64,000 bases of DNA from Colwellia_A sp047621305. Its GTDB lineage: Bacteria; Pseudomonadota; Gammaproteobacteria; Enterobacterales; Alteromonadaceae. Made by a program: the position numbers and the translations under genes. This document shows positions 18,372 through 27,130 of this stretch, one piece after another (positions within the stretch are counted from its first letter, which is position 1; each line of letters begins with the position of its first letter). Location: contig JBLHNB010000012.1 of the NCBI GenBank assembly GCA_047621305.1, forward strand, positions 1-64,000, given 5' to 3'. Below the pieces are notes generated by a model that saw only the letters and a program-made list of their open reading frames with translations, made no database searches and was not told the DNA's origin.

Positions 18372-18965
18372 TTGATATTGATGATCGATAATTATGATTC
18401 TTTCACGTTCAACTTAGTACATTATTTTCGTGCGCTGGGTCAAGAAGTTAAGGTTTGTCGAAATGATCAGATCACCTTAGATGAAGTAACCTCGATGGCT
18501 CCGCAGTACATAGTTATTTCTCCTGGCCCCTGCGATCCCGATTCTGCTGGTATATCGTTAGCAATCATTGCACGTTTTGCCGGTATCATTCCGATTTTGG
18601 GGGTTTGTTTAGGGCATCAATGTATTGCCCAACATTATGGAGCGGTCATCGAAAAATCGCGGCAAGTAATGCACGGAAAAACCAGTCAAATAAGCCATAA
18701 CAACACGGGGTTATTTGCAACACTTAACAACCCTCTTATCGTCACTCGTTATCATTCATTGATTGTTAATAAACATTCTTTACCTAAAGAATTAGAAGTG
18801 ACTGCTTGGTCTTATGATAAAAATGGCAATCAAGATGAAATAATGGCACTTAAACATCGAACATTGCCTATAGTCAGTGTACAGTTTCATCCAGAATCCG
18901 TGTTAACAGAACAAGGGCAAGCATTGCTAAATAATTTTATTACCTTGTATACTGATACGCCGTAG
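18372..18965 (+). CDS. pabA: Glutamine amidotransferase, PabA/TrpG type
   Basis: A 197-residue class I glutamine amidotransferase that supplies ammonia to aminodeoxychorismate synthase (PabB) for folate, and possibly to anthranilate synthase. The N-terminus MILMIDNYDSFTFNLVHYF, oxyanion motif SPGPCDPDSAGIS, nucleophile Cys in GVCLGHQCIAQ and the His/Glu pair in VQFHPESVLTE complete the catalytic triad. I accept the TTG at 18372 because E. coli PabA begins with the same MILxIDNYDSFT; the next in-frame ATG would remove three residues. It stands alone, with no pabB, pabC or trp genes beside it, which favours PabA over a trp-operon TrpG. Confidence 0.88.
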   Translation: MILMIDNYDSFTFNLVHYFRALGQEVKVCRNDQITLDEVTSMAPQYIVISPGPCDPDSAGISLAIIARFAGIIPILGVCLGHQCIAQHYGAVIEKSRQVMHGKTSQISHNNTGLFATLNNPLIVTRYHSLIVNKHSLPKELEVTAWSYDKNGNQDEIMALKHRTLPIVSVQFHPESVLTEQGQALLNNFITLYTDTP

Positions 18966-19104
18966 CTGATACTCTGTATGTTTTAAGTAAACTTAATAAT
19001 GCAAAAAAATTCATTTAAGTAACCGCTTTTTTCATACTTAAAGGGTATATGCCGATAAGTGTTTATCCATTAATTTTAACAAAATAAGAATATAAATTTC
19101 TAGA

Positions 19105-20250
19105 ATGCAAATATTTGAAGACGATCCTACTATCTCACCCATTTACCACAGAGCATTGCGCTTGGTTATCAGTAAAGATTTTGCCGAACAAACAAACGGA
19201 AAATTTCAGATAACACCTCAACAAGATGGTGAACAGCATAATCGTCGACGCGAATTATTGGAAGTTGAAGAAGAAACCAATAGAACTAAAATTATCGAAC
19301 AATACGGCCAATCGCATTTTAAAGAGCAAATGTTGGCGCAGTTTTATGCCAGAGTTCAAAAAGAAGTTAATCAAGCGCTTGATAATAAAGAAAACCTATA
19401 TAACAACATACTTAAGGTTGAAGATGCTGCCGCATCCATAATGGAGTTATTATCGGTCAAGGCGGCATCAATTAAACGTATCATCCCATTAATTCAAGCG
19501 TTACCTTGGCTGGCTGATGAGCTCATTGCTTTAGTCAATAAACCTCAATATAGAAAACGCGCAGATGTACGAGTAACAGATGCTAGCCTAGCTATCAGTT
19601 ACATTGGTTTAGATAATCTCAAATTGGTTGTGCCTACCTTTATCCTTAAACATTGGTTACCAACGAGTACTTCTCCTTATCCTTTAATGAAACGTAAGTT
19701 ATGGAATGAAGGCTTATCTATCGCGTTAGCATCAAGTGTATTAGCTAATCAAGAAGGATTAGATGCTTTTTCTGGTTTTGCCGCTGGTATGTTGAGTAAT
19801 TTTGGCTTAATTGCCGTTACACGTTGCTTTGTACATACTTACAATGAAATATATAAAAGAGAGTTACGTGAAGCCCACGAAGCTCGTGATAAAAGACTTC
19901 ATGATATAATGGTTGAATTTGACTCATCACCACAACTATTACACGAACAACTACTGATGCGTAGCAGCCACATATCAGCTGAAATGGTTGAACTGATGCG
20001 TTTTGATCGTTTACCTATCACTGAAATAATGTTTGATTTAGCACATACTACTGACATAAAAAAAATGTGTCCTCTTGCGCGTATCATCACACAAGCTAAA
20101 ACATACGTTACTTTTCGAAGCTTAGCCAAAGAAGAACTTATCGATAATGAAGAAGCCTTAGCGCTTTTTTCTGCGGTTAATCTCAGCAAAAAGAATATCT
20201 CTTTGTTAAAAAAGAGTGATATAGATCATATTAAGCTACAATTTAAATAA
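19105..20250 (+). CDS. HDOD-domain protein
   Basis: A 381-residue cytoplasmic protein. The N-terminal 130 residues are charged and helical. Residues about 135-330 resemble an HDOD domain (a degenerate HD hydrolase fold without the metal-binding HD pair): KAASIKRIIPLIQALPWLADELIALVN, then DASLAISYIGLDNLKLVVPTFIL and LASSVLANQEGLDAFSGFAAGMLSNFGLIAV. HDOD proteins are linked to signalling, stress and biofilm control, but no biochemical role can be assigned here. It is a single gene between pabA and the ast genes. Confidence 0.78.
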   Translation: MQIFEDDPTISPIYHRALRLVISKDFAEQTNGKFQITPQQDGEQHNRRRELLEVEEETNRTKIIEQYGQSHFKEQMLAQFYARVQKEVNQALDNKENLYNNILKVEDAAASIMELLSVKAASIKRIIPLIQALPWLADELIALVNKPQYRKRADVRVTDASLAISYIGLDNLKLVVPTFILKHWLPTSTSPYPLMKRKLWNEGLSIALASSVLANQEGLDAFSGFAAGMLSNFGLIAVTRCFVHTYNEIYKRELREAHEARDKRLHDIMVEFDSSPQLLHEQLLMRSSHISAEMVELMRFDRLPITEIMFDLAHTTDIKKMCPLARIITQAKTYVTFRSLAKEELIDNEEALALFSAVNLSKKNISLLKKSDIDHIKLQFK

Positions 20251-20347
20251 GTTATTTTTGATTATTTATGAAATACAAAACAGATATGTTCTCCTACATG
20301 CCTACCCTACACCTCCTATTATCGGTCAATTCCCAGACAAAAACAGC

Positions 20348-20468
20348 TATAATATAGTTATGCACATAAAATGAATAAAACCCTTGGAGCTCTTGTTTTA
20401 CAGGGTCTATAGCTATATTCGACAAGACAGAGCATGACTATTCTGCCATACTAGAGCCCTGTTTTTTA
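20348..20468 (+). ncRNA. Candidate leader/attenuator or small RNA upstream of astC
   Basis: A TATAAT box at 20348-20353 is followed by a stretch that ends in a terminator-like structure. ACAGGG-TCT near 20400 pairs with AGAGCCCTGT ending at 20462, an inner CAGA/TCTG hairpin lies between them, and six T residues follow immediately. Upstream, CCCT at 20381 could pair instead with the same AGGG, giving a mutually exclusive alternative fold. This arrangement fits either a transcription attenuator or a free small RNA of roughly 105 nt with its own terminator. A second TATAAT lies at 20541-20546, nearer astC, and could start the ast mRNA. The -35 boxes are poor. No Rfam family is recognised. Confidence 0.4.
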
Positions 20469-20591
20469 CAAATAGCAATATTAATACTTTGTACTAATAT
20501 CTATTTAATAAAATTTTATCGTGTTATCTATTTTGCTACTTATAATAAAGCTATAGTTACATGCTTAAACATATTTCAACCGGAGTTAATA

Positions 20592-21806
20592 ATGACTAAC
20601 AAGTTTCCTGTAAATCGTGAATTATTTGATGATGTAATGGTTCCAAACTACTCACCTTCAGCTGTTATTCCTGTTCGAGGTCTAGGCTCTCGAGTATGGG
20701 ATCAACAAGATCGTGAATATATCGATTTTGCAGGTGGTATTGCCGTTAATTGTTTAGGTCATTGTCACCCCGCTTTAGTGGGCGCATTAAAAGAACAAGG
20801 CGAGAAGATTTGGCATTTATCGAATGTAATGACTAACGAGCCGGCATTACGCCTTGCCAAAAAATTAGTGGATAATACTTTTGCTGATAAAGTCTATTTT
20901 GCCAACTCCGGTGCCGAGTCAAACGAAGCAGCGCTTAAACTCGCTCGTCGCTGGGCGTTAGAGGTTCACGGTAGCGATAAGACTCAAATTATCGCTTTTA
21001 AACAAGGTTTTCATGGTCGCACTTTTTTTACCGTAACCGTTGGTGGTCAAACAGCATACTCGGATGGCTTCGGTCCAAAACCTGGTGATATCGATCACGC
21101 TGAATATAATAATCTTGACAGTTTAAAAGCCTTAATCTCAGATAAAACCTGCGCTGTAATGATTGAACCATTACAAGGTGAGGGTGGTATTGTTTCACCA
21201 ACACTAGATTTTATTAAAGGTGTTCGTGAGCTTTGTAACGAACATAATGCGCTACTTATTTTTGATGAAATCCAAACAGGTGTTGGTCGTACAGGCGATT
21301 TATATGCCTACATGGGACTAGGTGTTGTACCTGATATTTTAACGACGGCAAAAGCATTAGGTGGCGGCTTCCCTATTGGCGCCATGATCACAACAACTGA
21401 CATCGCTAAACATTTGAAAATTGGCACGCACGGTAGTACTTACGGCGGCAATCCATTAGCGTGTGCCGTTGGTGAGGCAGCATTTGACGTAGTAAATACA
21501 CCGGAAGTATTAAACGGCGTAAAATCTAAAGCAAAGCTATACAATGACGGCTTAAATGCCATAAATGCAAAATATAATGTCTTTTCAGAAATTCGCGGTA
21601 AAGGCTTATTAATTGGTGCTGTGTTAACTGAAGCGTATCAAGGAAAAGCAAAAGACTTCCTTAATGCTGCTATGGCTGAAGGTCTTATGACGTTAGTCGC
21701 AGGTGCAAGTATTATACGTTTTGCACCCTCTTTAATTATTCCAGACGAAGATATTATTGAAGGTTTAGCACGCTTTGAAAAGGCTGTCGCTACTCTCGTT
21801 AGCTAA
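20592..21806 (+). CDS. astC: Acetylornithine/succinylornithine aminotransferase
   Basis: A 404-residue class III PLP-dependent aminotransferase that moves the delta-amino group of N2-succinylornithine (or N2-acetylornithine) to 2-oxoglutarate. Motifs seen are VWDQQDREYIDFAGGIAVN, FANSGAESNEAALKLAR, MIEPLQGEGGIV, the PLP aspartate in LLIFDEIQTGVGRTG, and the Schiff-base lysine in TTAKALGGGFPIGAM. The order astC-astA-astD assigns it to arginine catabolism by the succinyltransferase pathway; one enzyme often serves biosynthesis (ArgD) too. It has a good CCGGAGT ribosome-binding site. A 341-base leader with RNA-like structure precedes it. Confidence 0.93.
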   Translation: MTNKFPVNRELFDDVMVPNYSPSAVIPVRGLGSRVWDQQDREYIDFAGGIAVNCLGHCHPALVGALKEQGEKIWHLSNVMTNEPALRLAKKLVDNTFADKVYFANSGAESNEAALKLARRWALEVHGSDKTQIIAFKQGFHGRTFFTVTVGGQTAYSDGFGPKPGDIDHAEYNNLDSLKALISDKTCAVMIEPLQGEGGIVSPTLDFIKGVRELCNEHNALLIFDEIQTGVGRTGDLYAYMGLGVVPDILTTAKALGGGFPIGAMITTTDIAKHLKIGTHGSTYGGNPLACAVGEAAFDVVNTPEVLNGVKSKAKLYNDGLNAINAKYNVFSEIRGKGLLIGAVLTEAYQGKAKDFLNAAMAEGLMTLVAGASIIRFAPSLIIPDEDIIEGLARFEKAVATLVS

Positions 21807-21850
21807 GCCCTAAATCAACAAGCCTAACTTTATGCTAAGCAACTAATATT

Positions 21851-21880
21851 AAGGGCGTTTATTTGTAGGCAAACGCCTTG
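21851..21880 (+). terminator. Hairpin between astC and astA
   Basis: GGCGTTT (21854-21860) pairs with AAACGCC (21871-21877) around a 10-base loop and is followed by TTGTT. The T tract is weak, so it may reduce rather than stop read-through from astC into astA, or stabilise the upstream message. Confidence 0.5.
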
Positions 21881-21931
21881 TTAGTCTAAATCAGCTAAGT
21901 ATAAATTTTTTTTACTCATTGAGAAGCACCT

Positions 21932-22948
21932 ATGATCATTGTACGCCCTATTCAAAAAAGTGATTATGATTCACTTCATCGAATTGCTATTGAGTCAGGA
22001 CACGGCTTTACGTCCCTTCCAGTAAATGAAGCGTTACTAAAAAAACGTATTCATCATGCCGAAGAATCGTTTAATAAAACGGTTACTCAGCCAGGAAATG
22101 AAAGCTACTTATTTGTGATGGAAGATACCGAAACCGGCGACGTTGTTGGTACAAGTGGTATAGAGGCAGCAGTAGGCCTGGATGATGCATTTTATCATTA
22201 TCACTTAGGTAAAGTTGTTCATAGTTCACGTGAACTTAATATTTACAATACCGTTGAGACATTATCTTTGTGTAATGACTATACGGGCGCTACAGAGATA
22301 TGTACTTTATTCTTGAGTGAAAGCCATCGCAAGAATCGTAATGGTCGTTTCTTATCGCGCATGCGTTTTTTATTTTTAGCAGAACACGTTCAGCGTTTTT
22401 CGGAAACGGTTATTGCAGAAATGCGTGGTGTTTCTGATGATAGTGGTCGTTCTCCTTTTTGGGACTGGTTAGAAGAGCACTTTTTTTCTATGGACTTTCC
22501 CACTGCGGATTACTTAACGGGGATAGGTAAAAAAGTGTTTATTGCTGAACTTATGCCAAAACATCCTATTTATGTTAATTTGCTCAGTACAGCCGCACAA
22601 CAAGTAATTAATAAAGTACACAAAGATACCGTTCCTGCACTACGCTTGTTAGAAGCCGAAGGTTTTTCGAGACGTGGTTATGTGGATATATTTGACGGTG
22701 GACCAACGGTTGAAGCACAAAAAAATGCTATTAAAACAGTAAATCAAAGTAAAAGATGCCAGGTTATTATTGGCGATGTTACCACCACAGAAAAATATAT
22801 TATTTGTAATACCCTAATAAGCGATTTTAGAGCAGTACAAGCACCATTATTACTTCGTGAAACAGCCAATCAGGTGGTTATAACAGAGTCTATTGCACAG
22901 GCATTAGCTGTTAGTGAAGGTGACTGGGTTCGCCTCATCGCAAACTAA
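21932..22948 (+). CDS. astA: Arginine N-succinyltransferase AstA
   Basis: A 338-residue enzyme that transfers succinate from succinyl-CoA to the alpha-amino group of L-arginine, the first step of the AST pathway. The opening MIIVRPIQKSDYDSLHRIA, the SYLFVMEDTETGDVVGTSGI strand and the AEMRGVSDDSGRSPFWDWLE motif are highly conserved in AstA, and DIFDGGPTVEA appears later. The length agrees with E. coli AstA (about 344). It lies between astC and astD, with 125 and 65 base gaps. astB and astE are not in this window. Confidence 0.96.
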   Translation: MIIVRPIQKSDYDSLHRIAIESGHGFTSLPVNEALLKKRIHHAEESFNKTVTQPGNESYLFVMEDTETGDVVGTSGIEAAVGLDDAFYHYHLGKVVHSSRELNIYNTVETLSLCNDYTGATEICTLFLSESHRKNRNGRFLSRMRFLFLAEHVQRFSETVIAEMRGVSDDSGRSPFWDWLEEHFFSMDFPTADYLTGIGKKVFIAELMPKHPIYVNLLSTAAQQVINKVHKDTVPALRLLEAEGFSRRGYVDIFDGGPTVEAQKNAIKTVNQSKRCQVIIGDVTTTEKYIICNTLISDFRAVQAPLLLRETANQVVITESIAQALAVSEGDWVRLIAN

Positions 22949-23013
22949 CCACAAATACAATACACAATTATTTAGCTACGCCATTATATTTATGGAATAG
23001 TGAGGAACAACAT

Positions 23014-24483
23014 ATGTCAAACGCAATTCAGCTTATCAATGGTACATGGCAGGTCGGTTTAGGTCATGAAATTGTTTCATTAAATCCAGCCAAAAACGAA
23101 GTTATCTGGCGGGGCAATACAGCAACAGCTGAGCAAGTAGCAAGTGCCGTTATAAGTGCACGAAACGCATTTGAATCATGGTCAAACCAGCCCATTGAAA
23201 CTCGTATTGCAGTGGCAACAAAATTTGCTGAATTACTAGCTGAAAACAAAGAAGCATTTGCTACAACCATAGCGCAAGAAACGGGTAAACCACTTTGGGA
23301 AACACGTACTGAAGTTGGTGCTATGGTCGGAAAAATCAATATTTCGGTAAAGGCAAATGAAGAAAGAACAGGCACAGTTGAAAACCCTATGCCTGGTGCA
23401 AAAGCCTTTATTCGCCATAAACCTCATGGTGTTGTTGCTGTTTTTGGCCCTTATAATTTTCCTGGCCATTTACCTAATGGCCATATCGTACCCGCACTTA
23501 TTGCAGGTAATACCCTTATATTCAAGCCGAGTGAATTAACACCTAAAGTAGCCGAAGAAACACTTAAACTATGGCTAAAAGCAGGTTTGCCTGCTGGTGT
23601 GATTAACATGGTACAAGGTGAAGTGGATACCGGTAAAGCGCTTGCTAGGCACCCACAAATTGACGGTTTGTTTTTCACTGGTAGTTCAACAACTGGCCAT
23701 TTGCTACACGAACAATTTGCAGGTCAACCGGGAAAAATACTAGCACTTGAAATGGGGGGTAACAACCCACTTATCGTTAACAACGTTACCGATATTAATG
23801 CTGTTGTTCATGATATTATTCAATCATCATTTATCACTACGGGTCAACGTTGTACGTGCGCACGCCGCTTATTTATTGAAGTAGGTAAACAAGGCGATGC
23901 TATCATCGACAAGTTAATTAGCGCCACCAAAGCAATAAAAATTGGTTATTATGATGATAAAGAACAGCCTTTTATTGGTTCAATGATCTCAGAAAAAGCC
24001 GCATTAAGTTTAGTTGCTGCTCAGCAAGAACTATTAACGCTTGGTGGTACATCTTTAGTCATGATGGAGCACCTTGAAAAAGGTACGGGATTTATTTCTC
24101 CTGGTATCATTGATGTTACCAATATCAATGATATGCCTGATGATGAACATTTTGGACCTTTATTAAAGGTGTATCGTTATACTGATTTTGATGCGGCTAT
24201 TGATGAAGCTAACAACACCTCATTTGGTTTATCGGCTGGCTTGTTATGTGATAGTGAAGAATCATATAACCATTTCTTTAAACGTATTAGAGCGGGTATT
24301 GTTAATTGGAACAAGCCCATTACAGGCGCAAGTAGCGCTGCTCCATTTGGCGGTATTGGTGCGAGTGGTAACCATAGAGCAAGTGCTTTTTATGCTGCTG
24401 ATTATTGCGCTTACCCTGTTGCTTCAGTGGAAGCCGAAAAGGTTTCTTTACCAGCAACATTAAGTCCGGGTTTATCAATTTAA
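23014..24483 (+). CDS. astD: Succinylglutamate-semialdehyde dehydrogenase AstD
   Basis: A 489-residue NAD-dependent aldehyde dehydrogenase oxidising N-succinylglutamate 5-semialdehyde to N-succinylglutamate. The ALDH core is intact: VVAVFGPYNFPGHLPNGHIV, FTGSSTTGHLL, the general base in LALEMGGNNPLIV and the catalytic Cys in TTGQRCTCARRL near residue 285. NGTWQVGLG near the N-terminus and the C-terminal PITGASSAAPFGGIGASGNHR are typical of AstD. A GTGAGGA ribosome-binding site lies 7 bases before the start. A strong terminator follows the gene. Confidence 0.96.
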   Translation: MSNAIQLINGTWQVGLGHEIVSLNPAKNEVIWRGNTATAEQVASAVISARNAFESWSNQPIETRIAVATKFAELLAENKEAFATTIAQETGKPLWETRTEVGAMVGKINISVKANEERTGTVENPMPGAKAFIRHKPHGVVAVFGPYNFPGHLPNGHIVPALIAGNTLIFKPSELTPKVAEETLKLWLKAGLPAGVINMVQGEVDTGKALARHPQIDGLFFTGSSTTGHLLHEQFAGQPGKILALEMGGNNPLIVNNVTDINAVVHDIIQSSFITTGQRCTCARRLFIEVGKQGDAIIDKLISATKAIKIGYYDDKEQPFIGSMISEKAALSLVAAQQELLTLGGTSLVMMEHLEKGTGFISPGIIDVTNINDMPDDEHFGPLLKVYRYTDFDAAIDEANNTSFGLSAGLLCDSEESYNHFFKRIRAGIVNWNKPITGASSAAPFGGIGASGNHRASAFYAADYCAYPVASVEAEKVSLPATLSPGLSI

Positions 24484-24526
24484 TTGATACAGTAGACAAA
24501 TGCGAAATATCCCCCTAATAAATATT

Positions 24527-24550
24527 GCTGGGCACCGTCCCAGCTTTTTT
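24527..24550 (+). terminator. Rho-independent terminator after astD
   Basis: GCTGGG pairs with CCCAGC around a 6-base loop and is followed by six T residues, 44 bases after the astD stop. It probably ends the astC-astA-astD transcript ahead of the DUF1338 gene. Confidence 0.88.
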
Positions 24551-24690
24551 AAAAGCATAGATCAAATCTAATTATTCAATCGAATGGTTAGCAAACATAC
24601 TTGTCTGAATTTCACCTATTCTTTACAAAAACGTTATGACCATTCATTAAACAAAATTCTAATTATTTATTCAGTTTATAGGATCGTCTC

Positions 24691-25497
24691 ATGATTACAA
24701 ATAGCAAAAAAGTGGAAACATTATTCTCAAATATATGGGATAACTACATAGCAGTAACGCCATCAGCTAGTAAGGTACATCAATTATTAGGCACAGGTAG
24801 TGATGTGATCAATGACCATGTTGCCTATCGAACATTTAATATCGGTAAAGTTAACATCGATAAGTTATCAGCCCAACTTATTAAGTTTGGTTACTATGAA
24901 TGTGGTGAATATCATTTTGAAGCTAAACATTTATACGCCAAACACTTTGAGCACGAAAATAAGACACTACCTAAAGTATTTATCAGTGAATTACTTGTTG
25001 AAGCCTTCTCGCCCAAAGCACAACAAATTATCCATAAAATGGTTAATAACATTGAACTTGACGCTATAACAAGTGACGACTTCCTTTATTCTGGTACTCA
25101 TTGGCAAATCAGTTACGATGAATACCAAACATTATTAAAAGAAAGTGAATATGCCGCATGGCTTTCTGCATGGGGATATAGAGCTAACCATTTCACAGTA
25201 AGTATCAATCATTTAGCAAATTTTGACACTGTCGAAGCGGTAAATGAAGCAGTAAAGGCTGGCGGTTTTACTTTAAATACGACCGGTGGTGAAATTAAAG
25301 GTGATCAGTTTGTTATGCTTGAACAATCATCAACCTTAGCCGATCATTTTCCAGTACAATTTTCAGATCAAACAGTGACGATACCAAGCTGCTTTTATGA
25401 ATTTGCTAAACGTTACCCCTTAGATAATGGTGAACTATACTCTGGTTTTGTAGCTGCATCAGCAGATAAAATATTTGAAAGTACAAACGCTGCTTAA
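24691..25497 (+). CDS. DUF1338 family protein (2-oxoadipate dioxygenase/decarboxylase-like)
   Basis: A 268-residue protein of the DUF1338 family. Characterised members (HglS/YdcJ-type) are Fe(II) enzymes that convert 2-oxoadipate to D-2-hydroxyglutarate in lysine breakdown. Candidate metal ligands are seen in NDHVAYRTFN (His near residue 49), FISELLVEAFS (Glu) and the ANHFTVSINHL segment. It is much shorter than the roughly 460-residue HglS, so the substrate may differ. It follows astD after a terminator, so it belongs to the same catabolic neighbourhood but probably has its own promoter. The oxidase role is inferred from the family. Confidence 0.82.
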   Translation: MITNSKKVETLFSNIWDNYIAVTPSASKVHQLLGTGSDVINDHVAYRTFNIGKVNIDKLSAQLIKFGYYECGEYHFEAKHLYAKHFEHENKTLPKVFISELLVEAFSPKAQQIIHKMVNNIELDAITSDDFLYSGTHWQISYDEYQTLLKESEYAAWLSAWGYRANHFTVSINHLANFDTVEAVNEAVKAGGFTLNTTGGEIKGDQFVMLEQSSTLADHFPVQFSDQTVTIPSCFYEFAKRYPLDNGELYSGFVAASADKIFESTNAA

Positions 25498-25845
25498 GCT
25501 ATATTTTATAACGACTATCTCTGAAGTTACAGCGTTAGTAACTTGAGAGGTAGTCGGATCAATTAACTTTTGATATATCAGGATTCACCAATAAAATCAT
25601 TTCAATGTTATCAGCACCTGTTATTCAAATAACTCCTATTAGAAACCGCTCCGATATAAACTCGTGTAGTTTTATTTTTTCTATCTGCGACAAAGAAAAG
25701 CTCAATAAATTATAAGCAACTAATATTCATTCACTTATGTTCAATCCTTTATCAATCTCATCATAAATACAGTTCATCACTCAATTTTTGTCTGTACTTG
25801 ATTCTTAATTATGACTAGAGTGAGTAGTATGAATACATTTAAAAA
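25498..25845. other. Intergenic region with one strong hairpin
   Basis: I see no gene in this stretch. Its only clear structure is the long hairpin at 25512-25556, listed separately. The remainder is AT-rich and must carry the start signals of the following small ORF. Confidence 0.6.
25512..25556 (+). terminator. Long hairpin after the DUF1338 gene
   Basis: Two 19-base arms beginning CGACTATCTCT and ending GGTAGTCG pair at 17 of 19 positions around a 7-base loop, 14 bases after the stop codon. There is no T tract, so it is either a processed 3' end/stabiliser or a REP-like element rather than a simple terminator. Confidence 0.55.
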
Positions 25846-26214
25846 TTGATTAATTATTTTATGGTTACAGATACTGACGGTTACATTCACATCATTGAGT
25901 ATTTAACTGAACACTTGAGTTTATTTGAGCAGCCGGTAACAGCGGAGTATGGTGCCGATACTGTTATGGCTGTTATTGAACAAGAACTTAGCGATCTAAT
26001 CATTGCTGTATGTACACAAAACAATGCTTTATCGTTTAACCAAAGAAATACGATTATCAGAGAAGTTGATGCCATCGTATATGACCTAGAGGAAATACTA
26101 TCGGGTGTAGTAAATAATCCGATTAATATAGAGCAGTTAACATTTATCAAAGAATTGTCGCTACTTATTAAAAATCTCTTTGATGGCGAAATACATAATC
26201 AGTTTTTATCTTAG
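25846..26214 (+). CDS. Hypothetical protein, acidic helical (122 aa)
   Basis: I do not recognise this protein. It is acidic and predicted mostly helical, with hydrophobic heptad-like stretches (IIAVCTQNNALSF, IIREVDAIVYDLEEIL, LSLLIKNLF) but no signal peptide or membrane helix. The frame opens at a TTG (25846) with no ribosome-binding site, and an internal ATG at 25861 also lacks one. A better start is ATG 25829, preceded by GAGTGAG, but it runs into a stop after six codons (MNTFKN). Adding one A to the A5 run would join it to the main frame, suggesting a frameshift or an indel error. The coding status is moderately secure, the start is not. Confidence 0.5.
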   Translation: MINYFMVTDTDGYIHIIEYLTEHLSLFEQPVTAEYGADTVMAVIEQELSDLIIAVCTQNNALSFNQRNTIIREVDAIVYDLEEILSGVVNNPINIEQLTFIKELSLLIKNLFDGEIHNQFLS

Positions 26215-26340
26215 GCAGCTAACGCATTTTTATCTGATTGATTATCTCTGCATTCGTTATTCGTGCTCACGATTTTTAATTTTTTACGCATAAGAACTCT
26301 CCTTATCAGAAAAATAGATATACTCTATAACACATCTAAT

Positions 26341-26495
26341 ACCAATTAAATTAAAGTAGTGATCAATTATAAGCAAGGGTAAATATTCAATAACAAGGCG
26401 CTTTAATGAGCAATAGCAGGCTATTAGGATTAAAGGCAACGTGGGTATTGGCTATTTATAGCGCTATACAAAGATCGGTTCATTATTTCAATTGG
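26341..26495. repeat. MITE-like element related to the 161-bp repeat
   Basis: A roughly 155-bp element with imperfect inverted ends: the left starts accaattaaattaa and the right end is the near-complement (12 of 14 positions). Its centre (about 26407-26440) shares 29 of 34 positions with the core of the 161-bp element at 26945-27105, including gctattaggatt. It contains no open frame of note. It occupies most of the 310-base gap upstream of yhfA and may affect that gene's promoter. Confidence 0.6.
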
Positions 26496-26524
26496 TTTAA
26501 ATCATTAATTTTGGAAGTACTAAA

Positions 26525-26929
26525 TTGAAAGCTACAGTAAAATGGGTTGAACAAGAGTTATTTATGGGTATATCAGAAAGTGGTCATACCCTTATGTTAG
26601 ATGCTAATGGTGGAGAACTTGCTCCTAGCCCTCTAGAAAATGTACTTATATCGTTAGGCGGGTGTTCATCTGTTGATGTTGTTAGTATATTGCAAAAAGC
26701 ACGTCAAACGTTAACAGCATGCCATGTAGAGATAACAGGAAGTCGCGTAGAAACGGTCCCTAAGCTTTTTTCGGACATACATTTACATTTTGTAGTGCGA
26801 GGTAGTGATATTAATAAAAAGCATGTAGAGCGTGCTGTCAGCTTGTCTGCCGACAAATATTGTTCTGTGGCATTAATGCTTCATAAATCAGTTAACATAA
26901 CGCACGATTTTTCGATTATTAATGATTAA
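26525..26929 (+). CDS. yhfA: OsmC-family protein YhfA
   Basis: A 134-residue OsmC/Ohr-superfamily protein. The sequence closely follows E. coli YhfA as I remember it: ATVKWVEQELFMG, GELAPSPLENVLISLGGCSSVDVVSILQKAR with the conserved Cys near residue 47, and the C-terminal DKYCSVALMLHKSVNITHDF with the second Cys near 115. The two Cys match thiol-peroxidase chemistry known for OsmC/Ohr, but the YhfA subgroup has no proven substrate. The start is a TTG with GGAAG about 8 bases upstream. It is adjacent to prkB, as in E. coli, and is bracketed by two MITE-like elements. Confidence 0.9.
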   Translation: MKATVKWVEQELFMGISESGHTLMLDANGGELAPSPLENVLISLGGCSSVDVVSILQKARQTLTACHVEITGSRVETVPKLFSDIHLHFVVRGSDINKKHVERAVSLSADKYCSVALMLHKSVNITHDFSIIND

Positions 26930-26944
26930 CCGCGGTTTATAATA

Positions 26945-27105
26945 TATACCCGTGGTCATTGAAGATGCGTGATTTTGAGCATGGCTAAAAATTTTAGCTA
27001 CAAGATGCATGATTGAGTAATAGCGTGCTATTAGGATTGAATGCAACGCAGTAGATGAGGTTTTTAGACTGTTCAAAACCTGCATCTTCAATAAGTACGG
27101 GTATA
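26945..27105. repeat. MITE-like inverted-repeat element, copy 2
   Basis: A 161-bp copy of the element at 200-360, 155 of 161 positions identical, with the same 24-bp terminal inverted repeats. It lies between the convergent ends of yhfA and prkB, starting 15 bases after the yhfA stop. It could supply a hairpin at both 3' ends. Confidence 0.8.
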
Positions 27106-27130
27106 GACCTATAAAGACATTTATCTATTT

